The position numbers were made by a program, and so were the translations under genes. Below are positions 43,582-55,754 of a stretch of DNA of 64,000 nt, in pieces (position 1 is the stretch's first letter; each line of letters begins with the position of its first letter). The notes under the pieces were generated by a model, which was not told the DNA's origin, searched no databases, and worked only from the letters and a program-made list of their open reading frames with translations. Source of the DNA: Panax quinquefolius (taxonomy: Eukaryota; Streptophyta; Magnoliopsida; Apiales; Araliaceae); contig CM035168.1 in assembly GCA_020205615.1 (NCBI GenBank), forward strand, positions 5,274,237 through 5,338,236. Direction: 5' to 3'.

Positions 43582-44930
43582 GAGAATTAGAGCCCCAGGA
43601 TGCCAAATTTCAAGTATCTTGGAAGATCTCGATCTCGACATATAGCTCTCACACAGTCAGCCGAAGTATGAACATCTGGATGACTCGATGATTGTGAAGA
43701 CTGGGTAGAAGAGCATCCTGAGCCACTAAAGGATGGGCATCGTCGTTGTCCTTGGCCTTTAATGCAGTTCTTCTTCACAATGACGCCTCTCTCCCACAAC
43801 TCTTGACCAATAGGCGGGACGTGGAGTGCCTTCGGGATAAGCGCTTCATTCGATAAACGCTTATAAGTATCCTGTCATCATGTTAACAATTAAATAGTTA
43901 AAAATAAATTTTGTAAGCATTGATAAACAAGATCAAGTTGTTAAAACTTATTACCGCTATCTGGATAGCATCAGACAGACCATCACGGGTGGCCATGTAC
44001 ACATCCAGCCAATGGATAGGCTGACCTTGAGATTGAGACTCCTATACAAAAAATAGCATAATATTACTAAGTAAAAATGTGATATATTTTCTACAATTCA
44101 TGATTGTAAACATATTAAAACTTGTAAATATGTACCCTGGCAGTGATATGCTGCAACTGTGAAATATTGCCGCTCTTGTATGTTCCTTTAGCCTTTTCAC
44201 CATCGGGTACACCCGAGGATCTGTTAGTAGCGGCAGTCTTTCATCTTTTCACCCAGCTCTCAGCTCTCCATTGGGCACACATCTTAGCCCATATGGACTG
44301 GGTGCACCACCAGGGGCTATGCTCGTGAATGGAATCCTCTCCCTGGTTTGGATGGTCGATCTCGGCACTGTGAAGGGCTTTTTATCGTTCTTTGTTCAAA
44401 TTATCCTTGGTGCGAACAACGCACTTCTGCCAGAATAATGTCTGAATCACTGAAGCCTGCGCATCCTCCAATCTATACCTTTTTTGCAAATAAAACAACA
44501 ATAATAACATTACTAAACAATTATCCTTAGAATATTAAATTATCTGTCATAATTAAAAAAAACATACTTGAAATTCAGTCCAAACAACATCCTTGTGGGC
44601 GATAGGTGTGCTCGCCCACGTAATCATAGGTGTAGGCCAATTCTGTAAACATAGCTGTGATATGCACTTGACGATCTTATTATCTAAAAAATCACTATAA
44701 TATACAACAATTTACATCAACGATAAGTAGATATATTAAAGCAATTTACATCTAAGCAATTCACTATAAAATACTTATATATAAATGATGCGGGACATAC
44801 GTGCTATTCGAAGGAGGGCGAATCTGAATAAGAATTCGATCATCCGGATTAGTAGGGGCCTTGGGCACATGATTAGGCCTCCTACCCAAGCCGCGCTTTT
44901 TCTGCACTGCTTCAGAAGCCATCTGTATAT
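43582..44930 (-). pseudogene. Transposase_24-like (Ptta/En-Spm) gene of the CACTA element
   Basis: Minus-strand exon pieces in order: MASEAVQKKRGLGRRPNHVP from 44919-44921; WPTPMITWASTPIAHKDVVW (about 44580-44640); a long exon with IQTLFWQKCVVRTKDNLN and SPWWCTQSIWAKMCAQWRAESWVKR (about 44150-44480); QGQPIHWLDVYMATRDGLSDA (about 43960-44040); and LWERGVIVKKNCIKG...GCSSTQSSQSS (43587-43860). This resembles the plant En/Spm-associated transposase family. A stop or frame break is visible inside the long exon (near 44395 and 44240), so it is probably dead. Intron borders are approximate. Confidence 0.6.
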
Positions 44931-44974
44931 TACAAATTTCAAGATGTTATTATGAGTTATATTTGATTACATGT

Positions 44975-45195
44975 ATATATGAATATATAAAATGACAATA
45001 AACATGATAGTGATATAAACATGTATATATATGAATATAAAATGACAATAAATAAAAGTTGCATTTAAATAGTTTAGTACATAAACATGACAGTGATATA
45101 AACATGTATATATGAATATAAAATGACAATAAACAAAAATTGCATTTAAATAGTTAAGTACATAAACATGACAATAATATAAAAAACATGTAATG
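44975..45195 (+). repeat. About 83-bp tandem repeat within the CACTA element
   Basis: Two to two and a half copies of a unit with AACATGACAGTGATATAAAC, ATATGAATATAAAATGACAA and TTGCATTTAAATAGTT, lying between the two CACTA genes. Non-coding. Confidence 0.75.
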
Positions 45196-45289
45196 CTAAA
45201 CATACATTTCATTTGTTCAAGTGTCAATATCTGATTCAGAATCATCTTGTATACGTGTTGCAGATTCATAACCATCATCCGCTTGATTA

Positions 45290-48200
45290 TTAAGTCGATT
45301 CATCGAATAACTCTTCATCCTCAGTATTAATGTAATCTGACACAAGTATTGACTCAGGATCTAATTCATGTAGTTCATCTCCACCATCTAACTGGATTAC
45401 TTCATTGTCGTCCTCCACATTTATTATAGTTTGACTATGAAGCATCTGCTCTTGGTAAATCTCCCCATCAACTACTTCTACACGACTACGCGTGGGAGTA
45501 TGAATTACAACTTGCCAATCTGTAGGCGGTCTATCCCTTTTCTTAACAGGACTAGGAGTGTAGTATACTTGTACTGTTTGAGTTGGTAAAACAAACGGTT
45601 CGTTGGAGTACGCAGATCTATGGAGGTCAATATCGACGATTCCATGTCTGTCATGACGTATCCCTTTTTCTGAATCAAACCAACGACACTTGAACAAGTG
45701 AATATGACCCCTGTACGTGCCCTTGTACGACAACTCTACAATTTCCTCCAACTCCCCATAAAAGGCACGACCAAGCTCATTGTAACAATCTCCTTGGACA
45801 CACACTCCAGAGTTCGTTGTTCTTTTACCGCGCCCATATTCCTTTATATGAAATTCACAACCATTTATTTTGTAACCATTGTGGCTGACTTGGTCCCGGT
45901 CTGGTCCCATAGCTAGGACTTTTATATTAGCCAGAATCGTTGATCCCTCAGTCAAAGCCTACAAAAACTCCATCTTATTAAATGAAGTCATAGTTAATAT
46001 GGAGTGTATATATATATATATACTACGTGCTTAAGAAATTGAACTTACTTTGTCCTTTAGCCAAAGTACAAATTTTTTATCACGATTGATTTGAATATCT
46101 TTATCAGTTATGCTGGGATGCTTCACTTTTAACTCGTCATCGTACAATTTATACCATGTTATAAAAATTAACATATTGGAATAAATTTTCAACTTAAAAG
46201 ATAAATTATCAAGTTTACATGTGTACCTCACAAATTAAATCGAATCTCCTCATGAATTGAGAAAAATGTAAGTATGTGCAAAGATGTAATTCTTGCTCAA
46301 AGAGGAATATCGCTTCCCTTTTCCATAAAAGCACGACCAGATAGACCAAATCTGAGAGAGCCGCCATTTAGTTCAACATTTCCCCATCATCATGCCTCGA
46401 TACTCGATTGGCCTTTATCGAAGACTTCGTCCAAAAAAATAGTCCGAGACAAACGTAGATATCTCATCGAAATCAGTATGCCTCACATATCGACCCCTCG
46501 ATATAAGCTCTATTCTTTACCTTCCTCTTAAGGTTTCCCATCACCCTCTCGAAAGGGTACATCCATCTATATTGAATCGGGACCCCAACACGAGCTTCAT
46601 AGGGAAGATGGATTTGCAAATGCTCCATGGAGTCAAAAAAACCAGTTGGGAATATTTTTTCCAGTTTACACGTGATCTCTATGATGTTATTTTCAAGTAC
46701 AGACATGTCCTTCTCATTTAATGATTTTGAACATAAGTCTTTGAAGAAAAGACTAAGATCCGTCAAAGCATCATATTGGTTTATCAAGCAGATCCCGAAA
46801 TGCTATAGGCATGAGTCTCTCCATGAATACATGACAGTCATGACTCTTCATCCCTTGAAATTTCCCACCCGTAACACACCTTGCAATGTTTGACGATATC
46901 CATCTGGTAGTTTCGGAGACTTAACCCATGTGCACACATCTTCAACTTGCTTTTTGGACAATGTGTACCTTGCATGCGGTTTGACAATCTTACCATTAGG
47001 AGATTCATAAAGTTCTAATCCAGGACGCTTACAAATATCTTTCATGTCCAAACGCGCCTTATCATTATCTTTTGTCTTCCCCGTAACATTCATCACGGTG
47101 TTAAACACATTGTCAAACACATTCTTCTCAATATGCATCACATCTAGATTATGATGAATTAAATTTGTAGACCAATAAGACAGTTCTCAAAAGATGCTTC
47201 TCCGAACCTAGTTATGAGATTCGCCAAACCCATTTATTATGTTTGTGTCATCAATCTTACCAAATGGGATAACCGACAATCTCATCACACGATCTCGCAT
47301 CTCCGTTCCCGATAATTGCGGTGCAGGCATATCGTTGTCTACTTTCCCTTTCCTAAAGTGTTCTCTATTTTTTCAAAACGGGTGATCTACCCAGAAGAAC
47401 CAAGCGATGATGATCAAACCAAAGAAGGCTTTCGACCTTTTGATAGATTGAAAGACTTTGTATGCTCCATACAATACGGACAAGCCAACTTCCGTGTGTA
47501 CTCCATCCGCCTAACATACCATAAGTCGGGAAGTCACTTATAGTCCACATAACCGCTGCCCTAAGGTTAAAATTTGTTTTATTGCAACATCCCAAGTCTC
47601 AGACTCCATCCTCCCACAACCCTTCAACTCGTCTATAAGAGATCTCAAGTAAACATCTAAGTTCTTTCTAGGACTCTTAGGACCGTGAACCACGAGTGAA
47701 AAAAGAAACAAGTATGGTTTGTTTCATACACATCCAAGGAGGCAAGTTGTACGGAGTGACAATCACAGGCTAACATGAGTACGGAACAACTGAGTGGCCA
47801 AACGGATTGAAACCATCGGTGGACAATCCAAGCCTCACATTTCTAGGTTCCAATGCAAACCCAGGATGTGCTAAGTTGAAATCTTTCCAAGCCTGCCCAT
47901 CTGCTAGATGATTTAGTTCTCCATCTTTAGTTGGAGATTTCGCATGCCAACTCATATGTTCAGCTGTTCTTGAAGACATGCACAATCTTTTTAGCCGATG
48001 TGTTATTGGAAAACACCTTAGAATCTTAAACGGTATACTTGATTTTTTTTGTAGTCACACCCTCTTTATTAGGCCTAAACCGATCATGACTGCAAAATGT
48101 GCACCTTGTCATCTGTTCATTTTCCTTATAAAACAACATGCAATCGTTGGGACATGCATCGATCTTTTCGTATCCAAGACCCAACTTCTTCACCATTTTT

Positions 48201-48892
48201 TTACAAAAGTAATAGTTTCCAGGTAATTTCTCACCGTCAGGCAACATACTCTTAATGGCCTTGAAGAGCGACTCAAAACACTCATGGCTCATGTTGTGAT
48301 CAGCCTTGACGTTAAGTAATGTCGCCACTGCAGACAATGTAGTGTGTTTGGTGCAACCATGCCACAATGGCTCATACCCCTCGTCTAACAACTTAAAAAA
48401 GTCTTTGGCATCAGAATTCATAGGTTGCTCTCTGCCTTGTTCCCAATCAAAATCTGGCCCTGCAATATCATGAACCATTTCATTCATACGATGAGTACTA
48501 CTGCCTGAATTGTGTCTTTCTGTGATGCCACCATTTCTTCTCTGCCCATGTGCCCACCAGCATTCTTCGTAATTTTTCATGAACCCATAAACAAGTAAAT
48601 GATAGTTTACCACGTCTCTGTCCATATAATTTACATTCTTACACTTCAAACATGGACATCGTATCTGCGACTGACCATTCATACATTCCGGGTGACTATA
48701 CGCATACTCCAAAAACACTTGGCAACCAGCTCTAAATTCAGCTGTAGCACCTATCTGGGCACTTGACTTTCGTCGTGCCATCCAACTACGATCTAAATAG
48801 AGGTCTATGATTCCACGGTACCGACTACAGACAACATTATAAATGTTAACATATGACTTGAGCATACTTGTAAGCATGCATATGATTAACAT
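45290..48892 (-). pseudogene. Tnp2-like CACTA transposase
   Basis: Right to left: a Transpos_assoc-like N-terminus (LDRSWMARRK, FLEYAYSHPEC, IRCPCLKCKN; 48600-48800); the Tnp2 core start (HECFESLFKAIKSMLPDGEKLP, LGYEKIDACPNDCMLFY; 48130-48300); core pieces at 47770-47985 (LGLSTDGFNPFGH, with the conserved Asp) and 47365-47595; IEKNVFDNVFNTVMN (46848-47141); a DUF4218-like part (46473-46787); a small exon (KHPSITDKDIQINRDKKF, near 46050-46150); and a DUF4216-like end (45290-45955). This is the enzyme family that cuts CACTA ends. Frame breaks near 48020, 47600, 47350 and 47160 make it a pseudogene. Left of 46470 introns separate the pieces. Confidence 0.8.
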
Positions 48893-49076
48893 TTAAGCAT
48901 ACTTGTAAGCATATGAGTTGAGCATACTTGTAACCATATGACTTGAGCATAGTTATAAGCATATGATTAACATTTAAGCATACTTGTAAGCATATGACTT
49001 GAGAGCATATATACTTGTAATCATATGACTTGAGTATACTTGTAAGCATATGATTAACATTTAAGCATACTTGATG
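48846..49076 (+). repeat. Imperfect tandem array of a TAAGCATATGA motif
   Basis: Roughly ten repeats built from CTTGTAAGCATATGA, TTGAGCATA and TTAACATTTAAGCATA, in varying order, just upstream (in transcription sense) of the transposase. Perhaps part of the CACTA subterminal or promoter region. Confidence 0.7.
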
Positions 49077-51025
49077 TTAACGAATAAATGCAAATTAAAG
49101 CAGTATGAGAAACTTTAAATGTTATTAAATTTTGTATGAGAAACTAAGTAAATGCTACTTAGTTTAATAATTATATTATATCATGTTATTTTATTTTAAT
49201 TTGTTTTAAATTTGTTTTTATTGTTTATCGTAAGTGAATACGTAAGGTATTTCATTCATGCTAGCTTTATATCAGAGTTTTCTAACTCATTTATACAACT
49301 TTTGAGTATCTTGGAGATTCATTCATATCAACTAGTGTGCTAAGGCGCCTAACATGTTTTAAGATTATACCCCTCATGGTCCCTTTTTATAATCTTTTAT
49401 GTTTTGGGATAGTCACAACTTGGTTTAGCAATTTATAGCTTCTATAACATTTTGTAGCTTTATTCTTGTATACATAACTTTTAAATACCCTTGCTTTTCT
49501 ATTATAGCCAAAACAGTCTCTTTATTGACCAAGTGTGTCTAGTTACCTTCTCTGTTGCACTAACAGTTCCTAAGATCGCTTATTTTGGCTTAATGTTTCA
49601 ATAGCTTACCATGCTAACAACCAAGCTTGGCTTGGCCCTGTGAGGCTTGGTTAAGCTTGGCGTGGCCTCGTGTGGCCTCGCGGCCCCAAGCCCAGCCCAT
49701 CAGCTCCAACAACCCCTTAATAGGCTCTAGTGGATCACCAATAGGCTCGTTAATAGTATAAATGTTCGCAAATACCCGACCAATAAAAAAATTTCGCCAG
49801 AGTCTCCCCTATAATATGGACTAGCCACATGCACGACGACATGTATATAAGGTCATTTCTAGTCACCCAAGACACAAACCAAGAGTAATATACAAATTCC
49901 CAATATAATAAGACCAAAACAATAACGATTGAATGCAAATTAAAGCAGTAAAAAGATCAGGAGTACACTACAAATTTAGAGTTCCAAAAACTCGCGCTTT
50001 CATTTTTGCAAGCTTCTATCTTTACTTTACACATGAGCTAAATAATTAACTTACTTCTGATTAGGGCACTTATCTCTTAGTTCTTTAAATTCAGAGTATG
50101 ATATTGCTTTTGTTCATTAATATCTTTATGGGTTCGGTGAGAAACTAAGCATGTGTTACTTAGTTTATTTTAGAAGTGAATATCTAACGAAATTGAAGTT
50201 ACTTAATCCTTTGTTTTAGGAGACCAAAGTGGATTTTAGTGAGGTTGAAGGTGAAGGTGAAGGTGAAGGTGAGGATAAACTCTACAAGGAGTATATAAGG
50301 GTTTTGTTATTTCATATTTACTCTATTTTCTACTATATATGGAATGCATTACAATAAGAGACTTTTTTTCGCTATGCATAAGTAATGTGAAGAAAAGCCT
50401 AACTATAACCCATAGACGATCTTGCACAATAGTCCCAAACATAAGAGTCACTTTCCTCAACTTTGAATTACACATGTGAATTCTCTATCAGATGATTTTT
50501 CTGATATCATTTTGTTTCTATGAATGACAGACAATTTTTTATAGTAAAGAACATGTTGTTTAGCTCATGTTGTCAGTGGCTAACAGTACCAAATGAACAT
50601 AACAACTACCCACAATAATTGCATGCCCTATATCTTCAATACATAAAACTTACACAGAGAGTATTAAAATTATTGCAATGTTAGAGTGCAAATGAAACCA
50701 AAAACCATCTCCAGTTTTATTTCAATACATAAAACTTACACAGAGTGCAAATGAAACCAAAAACCATCTCCAGTTTCTTTTCCACAACACAAAGGCTTGA
50801 CCAACTAAAAATTACACAAAGACATCAAAACTAGAAAACTATAAAAATTATTGCAATGTTAGGGTTATTATCTTTGAAAACTATATAATACCCAAATTCA
50901 GATATCTACATAACACCCAATTCAGAAATCTATATACCACATTCAACATTAATCTTCAAATTTAGAAAACTATAAAAATTATTGCGATTAAGGTTACCTC
51001 ATGGCTAGTGGTGGCAATGGCGGTG
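49077..51025. other. Non-coding stretch between CACTA transposase and truncated Athila LTR
   Basis: No gene is recognised. It contains a GC-rich patch around 49625-49700 (repeats of CTTGGC/GTGGCCTCG), a GAAGGT hexamer run (50248-50273) and a tandem duplication of about 95 bp at 50635-50785 (ACATAAAACTTACACAGAG ... AAACCATCTCCAGTTT). It may be the right part of the CACTA element or host DNA. It stops abruptly at 51026. Confidence 0.5.
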
Positions 51026-52346
51026 TCTTATCTAAACGAGTGAAAAAATGGTTGGTTAAGCTATTTCAACAAGATTGTAGTATTAAGGGAAGTAGATGTG
51101 CTAGGAAGTTAAGATAGGATTAGAACTCCCCTAATGCTTCACCTAATCTTCTAACTCTCCATATTACAAACGAATCAAGGAATGGCCAGCCGAGAACATT
51201 AAAAAGCATAAGCTTCTATCGAAGGTCAAACACACATCCCTAACCAGCTAGACACAATATGTCTATTTGTGACACTAACTAGGTCAAGGTCATTAAGCTC
51301 AGTCCCAAGGTCACACAAGGCAAATAAGAATATGTCTATCCTCTTAGCACATTATGCACACATTCCAATGTCATGGTCATAACAGGTGTTGTTGTATTTA
51401 AAGATAGACAGTAATATCCATTTATCAATTTCCATCACTATCAATACCAATTTCTTTATCAAGCAATCAGACATTAAGAACCAAAAACAACAACCCATTC
51501 CAAAATGATTCAATATATAAAATGAGAGAGAAAGTTGATTAAGCTAATCATAAGGTTACATTACAATCCTAAAAATAGAGTTAGTTCATAACTATGGTAC
51601 TAACACGCATTTTTAATACACCACACATCATCAGACAAATACAAGGAATGGGAGATTTGGAATAAGAAAACCCCTGATTGAAGTGTTCTTCCGCCAAATC
51701 TTCTCTTCACGTGTAGAGTCTGAATGACTGCTAGCTACAATAACTCTTCTTCCTTTCACAAGCTTCTTTCTCTTCTAGAAAAATAGAAAATGAAATCTAA
51801 TTTTAAGCTGTAATTAATTTGTCCTGATAACTATCTGATCTGCGATGCCTTTAAAGCAGCCCCCTCGTTATCTATTTATACCATCCCTCTTTTAACTAGG
51901 TCATTAAAGACGAACAATAGTTTGAGGAACAGGAGCTCGCGCCGGCACGAGAGCAAAGACATCAAGCGGCGCTTGGGCGCGGATACTGATCTTCTGCACA
52001 CGGAATCTACTGGCGTTGAAGCGCGATGGAGATGGCGCTTGAAGCGATGATATACTGGCGATGCAAGACGATTCTTGATGGCATTGGGGCGCGACTTTGT
52101 ATTGGGGCACCACTTTCCAAAGAGCTTTTAGCTACTTCTCATCATGCACACGGATTTTTTGCATTCTAGATGGCGCCGAGGCGCCACTTTCTAGTAACAA
52201 TGCTCAAGACCTATAAAAAGCCAGCCTGAAAAGAACTAATCAGATACACACTAAAATAAATAAGCAAGCTATCCAAGAGATTGAATATATGCATCAAAAT
52301 TAAGCAACAAAAAGGGCTAAAATGCGGGTATGAAACCCACACATCA
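51026..52346 (-). repeat. Athila-like left LTR (3' LTR), truncated
   Basis: Starts abruptly at TCTTATCTAAACGAGTG, equivalent to position 61444 of the other LTR, and ends ACATCA. Nearly the same as the right LTR except for a strongly different GC-rich block at about 51920-52190. Confidence 0.88.
51872..51880 (-). promoter_or_regulatory. TATA box of Athila left LTR
   Basis: TATAAATAG on the minus strand; its counterpart is at 62291-62299. Confidence 0.5.
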
Positions 52347-52361
52347 AATACCCCCAAGCTT
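52347..52361 (-). promoter_or_regulatory. Polypurine tract of the Athila-like element
   Basis: The minus strand reads AAGCTTGGGGGTATT followed by the LTR start TGATGTGTGGG, a typical Athila junction. Confidence 0.75.
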
Positions 52362-53660
52362 AAGTGTTTGCCTGTCCTCAAGCAAACTATCAGACAACCA
52401 TAAATAATTTCATAAGAACAGGGAAAGACATATACGACTAGGGGCATAGAGTCTACAACAAAAATAAGAGACTGTAATCGATCCACTCAGTGTGTGTGTG
52501 AAGACCACATATCTAAACTAGCCATAACCCAAATGAAGATCATACTGTCGACCGTGATAACCAATAGGTACCCAAGCAACTCACATGCATAACAAGAGTA
52601 CAACGACAAGACGCAAAAAAATGAAAGGCTCGTAAGTTCTAGAATATCAAAGCAAGATCTAACTTGATGAACTTGATTACTTTTAAGCAAAATAGAGTAC
52701 TCTTTAACAAGCTTTTAATCAATGACTCCCAAGCCAGAAGACTTTAGGGCACTAGGTGTAGAACACCCCTAAGAATCTAATAACTCAAGCACAAAGGCCA
52801 CGTAAACAACATAAGTCCAAAATAGATTTTACGAGCCTACGTTTATGGGTGAGTCGTTTTCCACGCCCATCTCAACCCACCGTAGGACACAAATTATTAT
52901 TATTATTATTATTATTTTCAAAACTAAACTAAAGAGCCTGATCGCTAATGCATCGATTGCCTTTAACAACTTGAAATTAGCGAGTATTAGTGCACACTAT
53001 TTTTTCACACAAAGAAAAGACAATCACAAAAGGAAAACTACTAGAAAGATGCAAGGTCAGTGCTCGCTAAACGGATGGATCCAAGACAGTCTTGAGTTAA
53101 ATCAAACACAAGCCCCCAAAGTCGTATAACTAAAGCCACGAGCTTAGGAAATAGATAAAATTGCAAGACAGTCCGACAAAGGTCAAAACAAAACTTAAAG
53201 CTAACTACCCTCACCCAACATAAAGAATTTACCGAAACGAGGCTTGGGTTAGTCAAAATATAATAAAGAAAAATATATAGACTATAGAGTGCCCTTATCA
53301 TCACAGGGAAAAGCCATAACATATGGCAACCAGTATACCAATAAATCATTGAAAGACCCAAAAATAGGCTTAAGGCAAGACAATATCCGACTTAGTCAAG
53401 ATATTCCCTAATGAAAAGATAAATAACCAAAAGTATATAATAATATGAAACACTGAACACTGCTAAGCCAAGACATGCATTCATGATAATTTAAAACATG
53501 CATCCAAAAACCAAAAGATAAACCACGATAATAACCACAATAGATAGATAACAACTTAAACAAGCGTCTGGGGCTATCAAACCCAAATACCATCCTAACA
53601 AAGCAGTTTAAAATAGAAATATAATAATACTACTCTAACATAATTCATATATAAATAAAA
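52362..53660. other. Untranslated 3' region of the Athila-like element
   Basis: About 1.3 kb between the extra ORF and the polypurine tract with no recognisable coding content. It includes an (ATT)8-type microsatellite at about 52890-52917. Long untranslated 3' regions are usual in Athila elements. Confidence 0.6.
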
Positions 53661-53666
53661 TACTAG

Positions 53667-55040
53667 CAAAAATTCTCCCCCAAACTTGAACATGAGCCAG
53701 AGTCCTCACTGGCCAGCACAACAACATCAAACATTGGCATCCCCACCGTCATCGTCACCAAGACCAAAGTTTTCATCAGCACCGAATAACTCCAAGTCGT
53801 CATCATCATTGTCCTCCACGTTGACAGGCTGGTACCCGCGGTCCTCTTTAGATGGCGACGGGAACTGCGGTGGATAAGGAGCATAGAGTGGAGGCGCTGG
53901 AAATGGGAATGGCATGAAGTCCGCGTCCTCGCCACCTTGAGTAGCATGGATGTTGGCTAAAGTATCGGCGAACTCAGCATGATAGTGATGAAACTGGCTC
54001 TGCCATTGGGCAACCGTGTCAACTTTGCAATGCAAAAAATTCAGGCTGCTTCATAATCTGAGCAAGGGCCCCCGAATCAATGGCATCGGCAGAAGGGGGA
54101 AATGGCGCCTGACTAGAAGTTCCTGCCGCAGATGAGGGCTGTGGGCCATCAGAAGGCGGCAGAGGCGGTGCTTGCAAAAAGCCTTCTCCTCAGGGATGCG
54201 AGGGTGCACCATCCCATACGGCATAACGACTAATCAACTGATGACCAATGACTGACATGGGCGTGAGGGTAACATCTTCCGCCTCCCATTGGACACCCGC
54301 CCGTTTGCAAAGCCTTATAATAAGAGAAGGGTGGGGAAGGCTAGACATGACCTTGCTTGTGATAGCCTTCTTGATGGATTCATTGATTAAAGCCCCCACA
54401 TCAATATTTAGCCCCATCACAATGGCATAGAGGAGCGTCGCCCGCTCCCGAGTGACATCACTCATATGACGCATTGGCTGAAAGTTGCCACAGATGAAGG
54501 CATACCAATCCTTACCATAACGACTGGGCGCTTGTGAAGGAAAGGACGTGCGCTCGCCAGTGTAATAGTTAGTTTTCCAGACTGTCCCAGGCTTATAAAT
54601 TTTGCTAATAAGGTCATCAGACTTATAACTCCGAATCCCATTCTCCCTGTAGTCCTTCTTGTCAAAATTGGGAGTTCCGTACACTTCTTTGATGGCTTTG
54701 ACATCGAATGGAATTAATTTTCCCCTGACAGGCACAACCGGCGAACCATCCGGAATGGCATTAACGTAAAACTCCTTGACCACCGCTACCACAGCAGATT
54801 CTGGCGGTTTGGTGAAGTGAACCCACTTCATGGCACTTATCATGGTGTGCATATGGCCATCCAATTTGTCATCCGGCCGAAGGCCACGCTCGGGCACAAG
54901 ACTTCGAGATTTGAAATTTTGGGTGTAGCGCTTGTAGGCTTCTTCGGATGGAAATTTGACTGGATCCCATGGGGTGATCTGCTGCGGGATGAAGAAGGAG
55001 GAGGAGGACCAATACTGGTTTTAGGACGCTTGGAAGCCAT
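53667..55040 (-). pseudogene. Extra ORF between integrase and 3' LTR (plant transposon protein-like)
   Basis: From ATG 55038-55040 (MASKRPKTSIGPPPPSSSRS) the frame shifts near 54960 and continues through 54190-54962. It has KFKSRSLVPERGLRP-like text and the conserved blocks VVPVRGKLIPFDVKAIKEVY, YAFICGNFQPMRHMSDVTRE and LLYAIVMGLNIDVGALI. A further shifted stretch (53667-54035) is acidic and Pro-rich. This is the putative plant transposon protein found in the env position of Athila/Calypso-type elements; its function is unknown. No clear transmembrane segment is seen, so an envelope role is not supported by this sequence. Confidence 0.65.
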
Positions 55041-55754
55041 ATTAGAAGGAAGCGATAATAGGATACAAGCCAAAGAGTTTGGCCAAATCACCGTACCTGC
55101 TACGACTTTTATAGGCGTATCTCGGTTAAGAATGAACCGTTGATCGGTTGGTTGCCCAAATGGCAGGAAACGGCTGGCGGTTGGTGATCGGTCGAAAGAT
55201 GAGCAGTTGCTTTGCTTGGATAGATAGAGAAGGGAAATATTTGAGAGAAGATAACTGAAGACGGATACTAATTGATGAAATCGCCTCAAATGAATTTGGA
55301 CACCGGAGGTGGCGCTGGGGCGCGGTGATTGGCATCGGTGGCGCGTGATGGCGCCAAGCCAGCGCGCATGGCGTTGCATTGAGATATTGCATATGTATAT
55401 GCACATTGACATGGGCGCCAAATCAAGGCGTCGGGCGCGAAGTTCAAGGATATAAAGCATTGCATATAAAGCATGGCTCAACCTAACAACTCTGCGCAGA
55501 CAAGCATACATATCGATAAACTATCGATCTATCAAGAATCCAATTAACTCAAACTCAACCGAGGGATGAAAATGAAATGAACAAGCAACAAGAACTATAC
55601 TGACTACTGAACACTAAAAAGAAGACAAGTAATAACTTGATAAACAAAGTGAAATTTCAAGAAAAGGCAGATAAAACAATTTGTTAATACTGCGATGGGG
55701 ATGCCTCCCATCAAGCGCTTGATTTTGAGTCGTCGGCTTGACTTTCATCCCGTT
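55041..55754. other. Spacer between pol and extra ORF, with GGCGC-rich block
   Basis: No reliable coding region. The 55300-55440 part is dense in GGCGC/GCGCC motifs (for example GGTGGCGCTGGGGCGCGG), like the variable blocks of the two LTRs. The rest is AT-rich. Confidence 0.5.

Larger units (their letters stand above)
42725..51025 (-). mobile_element. CACTA (En/Spm) transposon, right end missing
   Basis: The left terminus is CACTACAAGAAAAAGG at 42725, the canonical CACTA end, inserted in copia gag. Behind it lie inverted subterminal repeats (GCGATCG/CGATCGC-type motifs, 42780-43080). Two gene remnants follow on the minus strand: a Transposase_24-like gene (43582-44930) and a Tnp2-type transposase (45290-48892). 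No matching CTTGTAGTG end can be found up to the truncated Athila LTR at 51026, so that end was deleted. The extent right of about 49000 is inferred. Confidence 0.75.

Noticed and set aside
51001..51118. Possible gene start MASGGNGGVL at 51001
   Set aside because: After the first eight codons the sequence is inside the truncated Athila LTR and stops soon; no further evidence of a gene.
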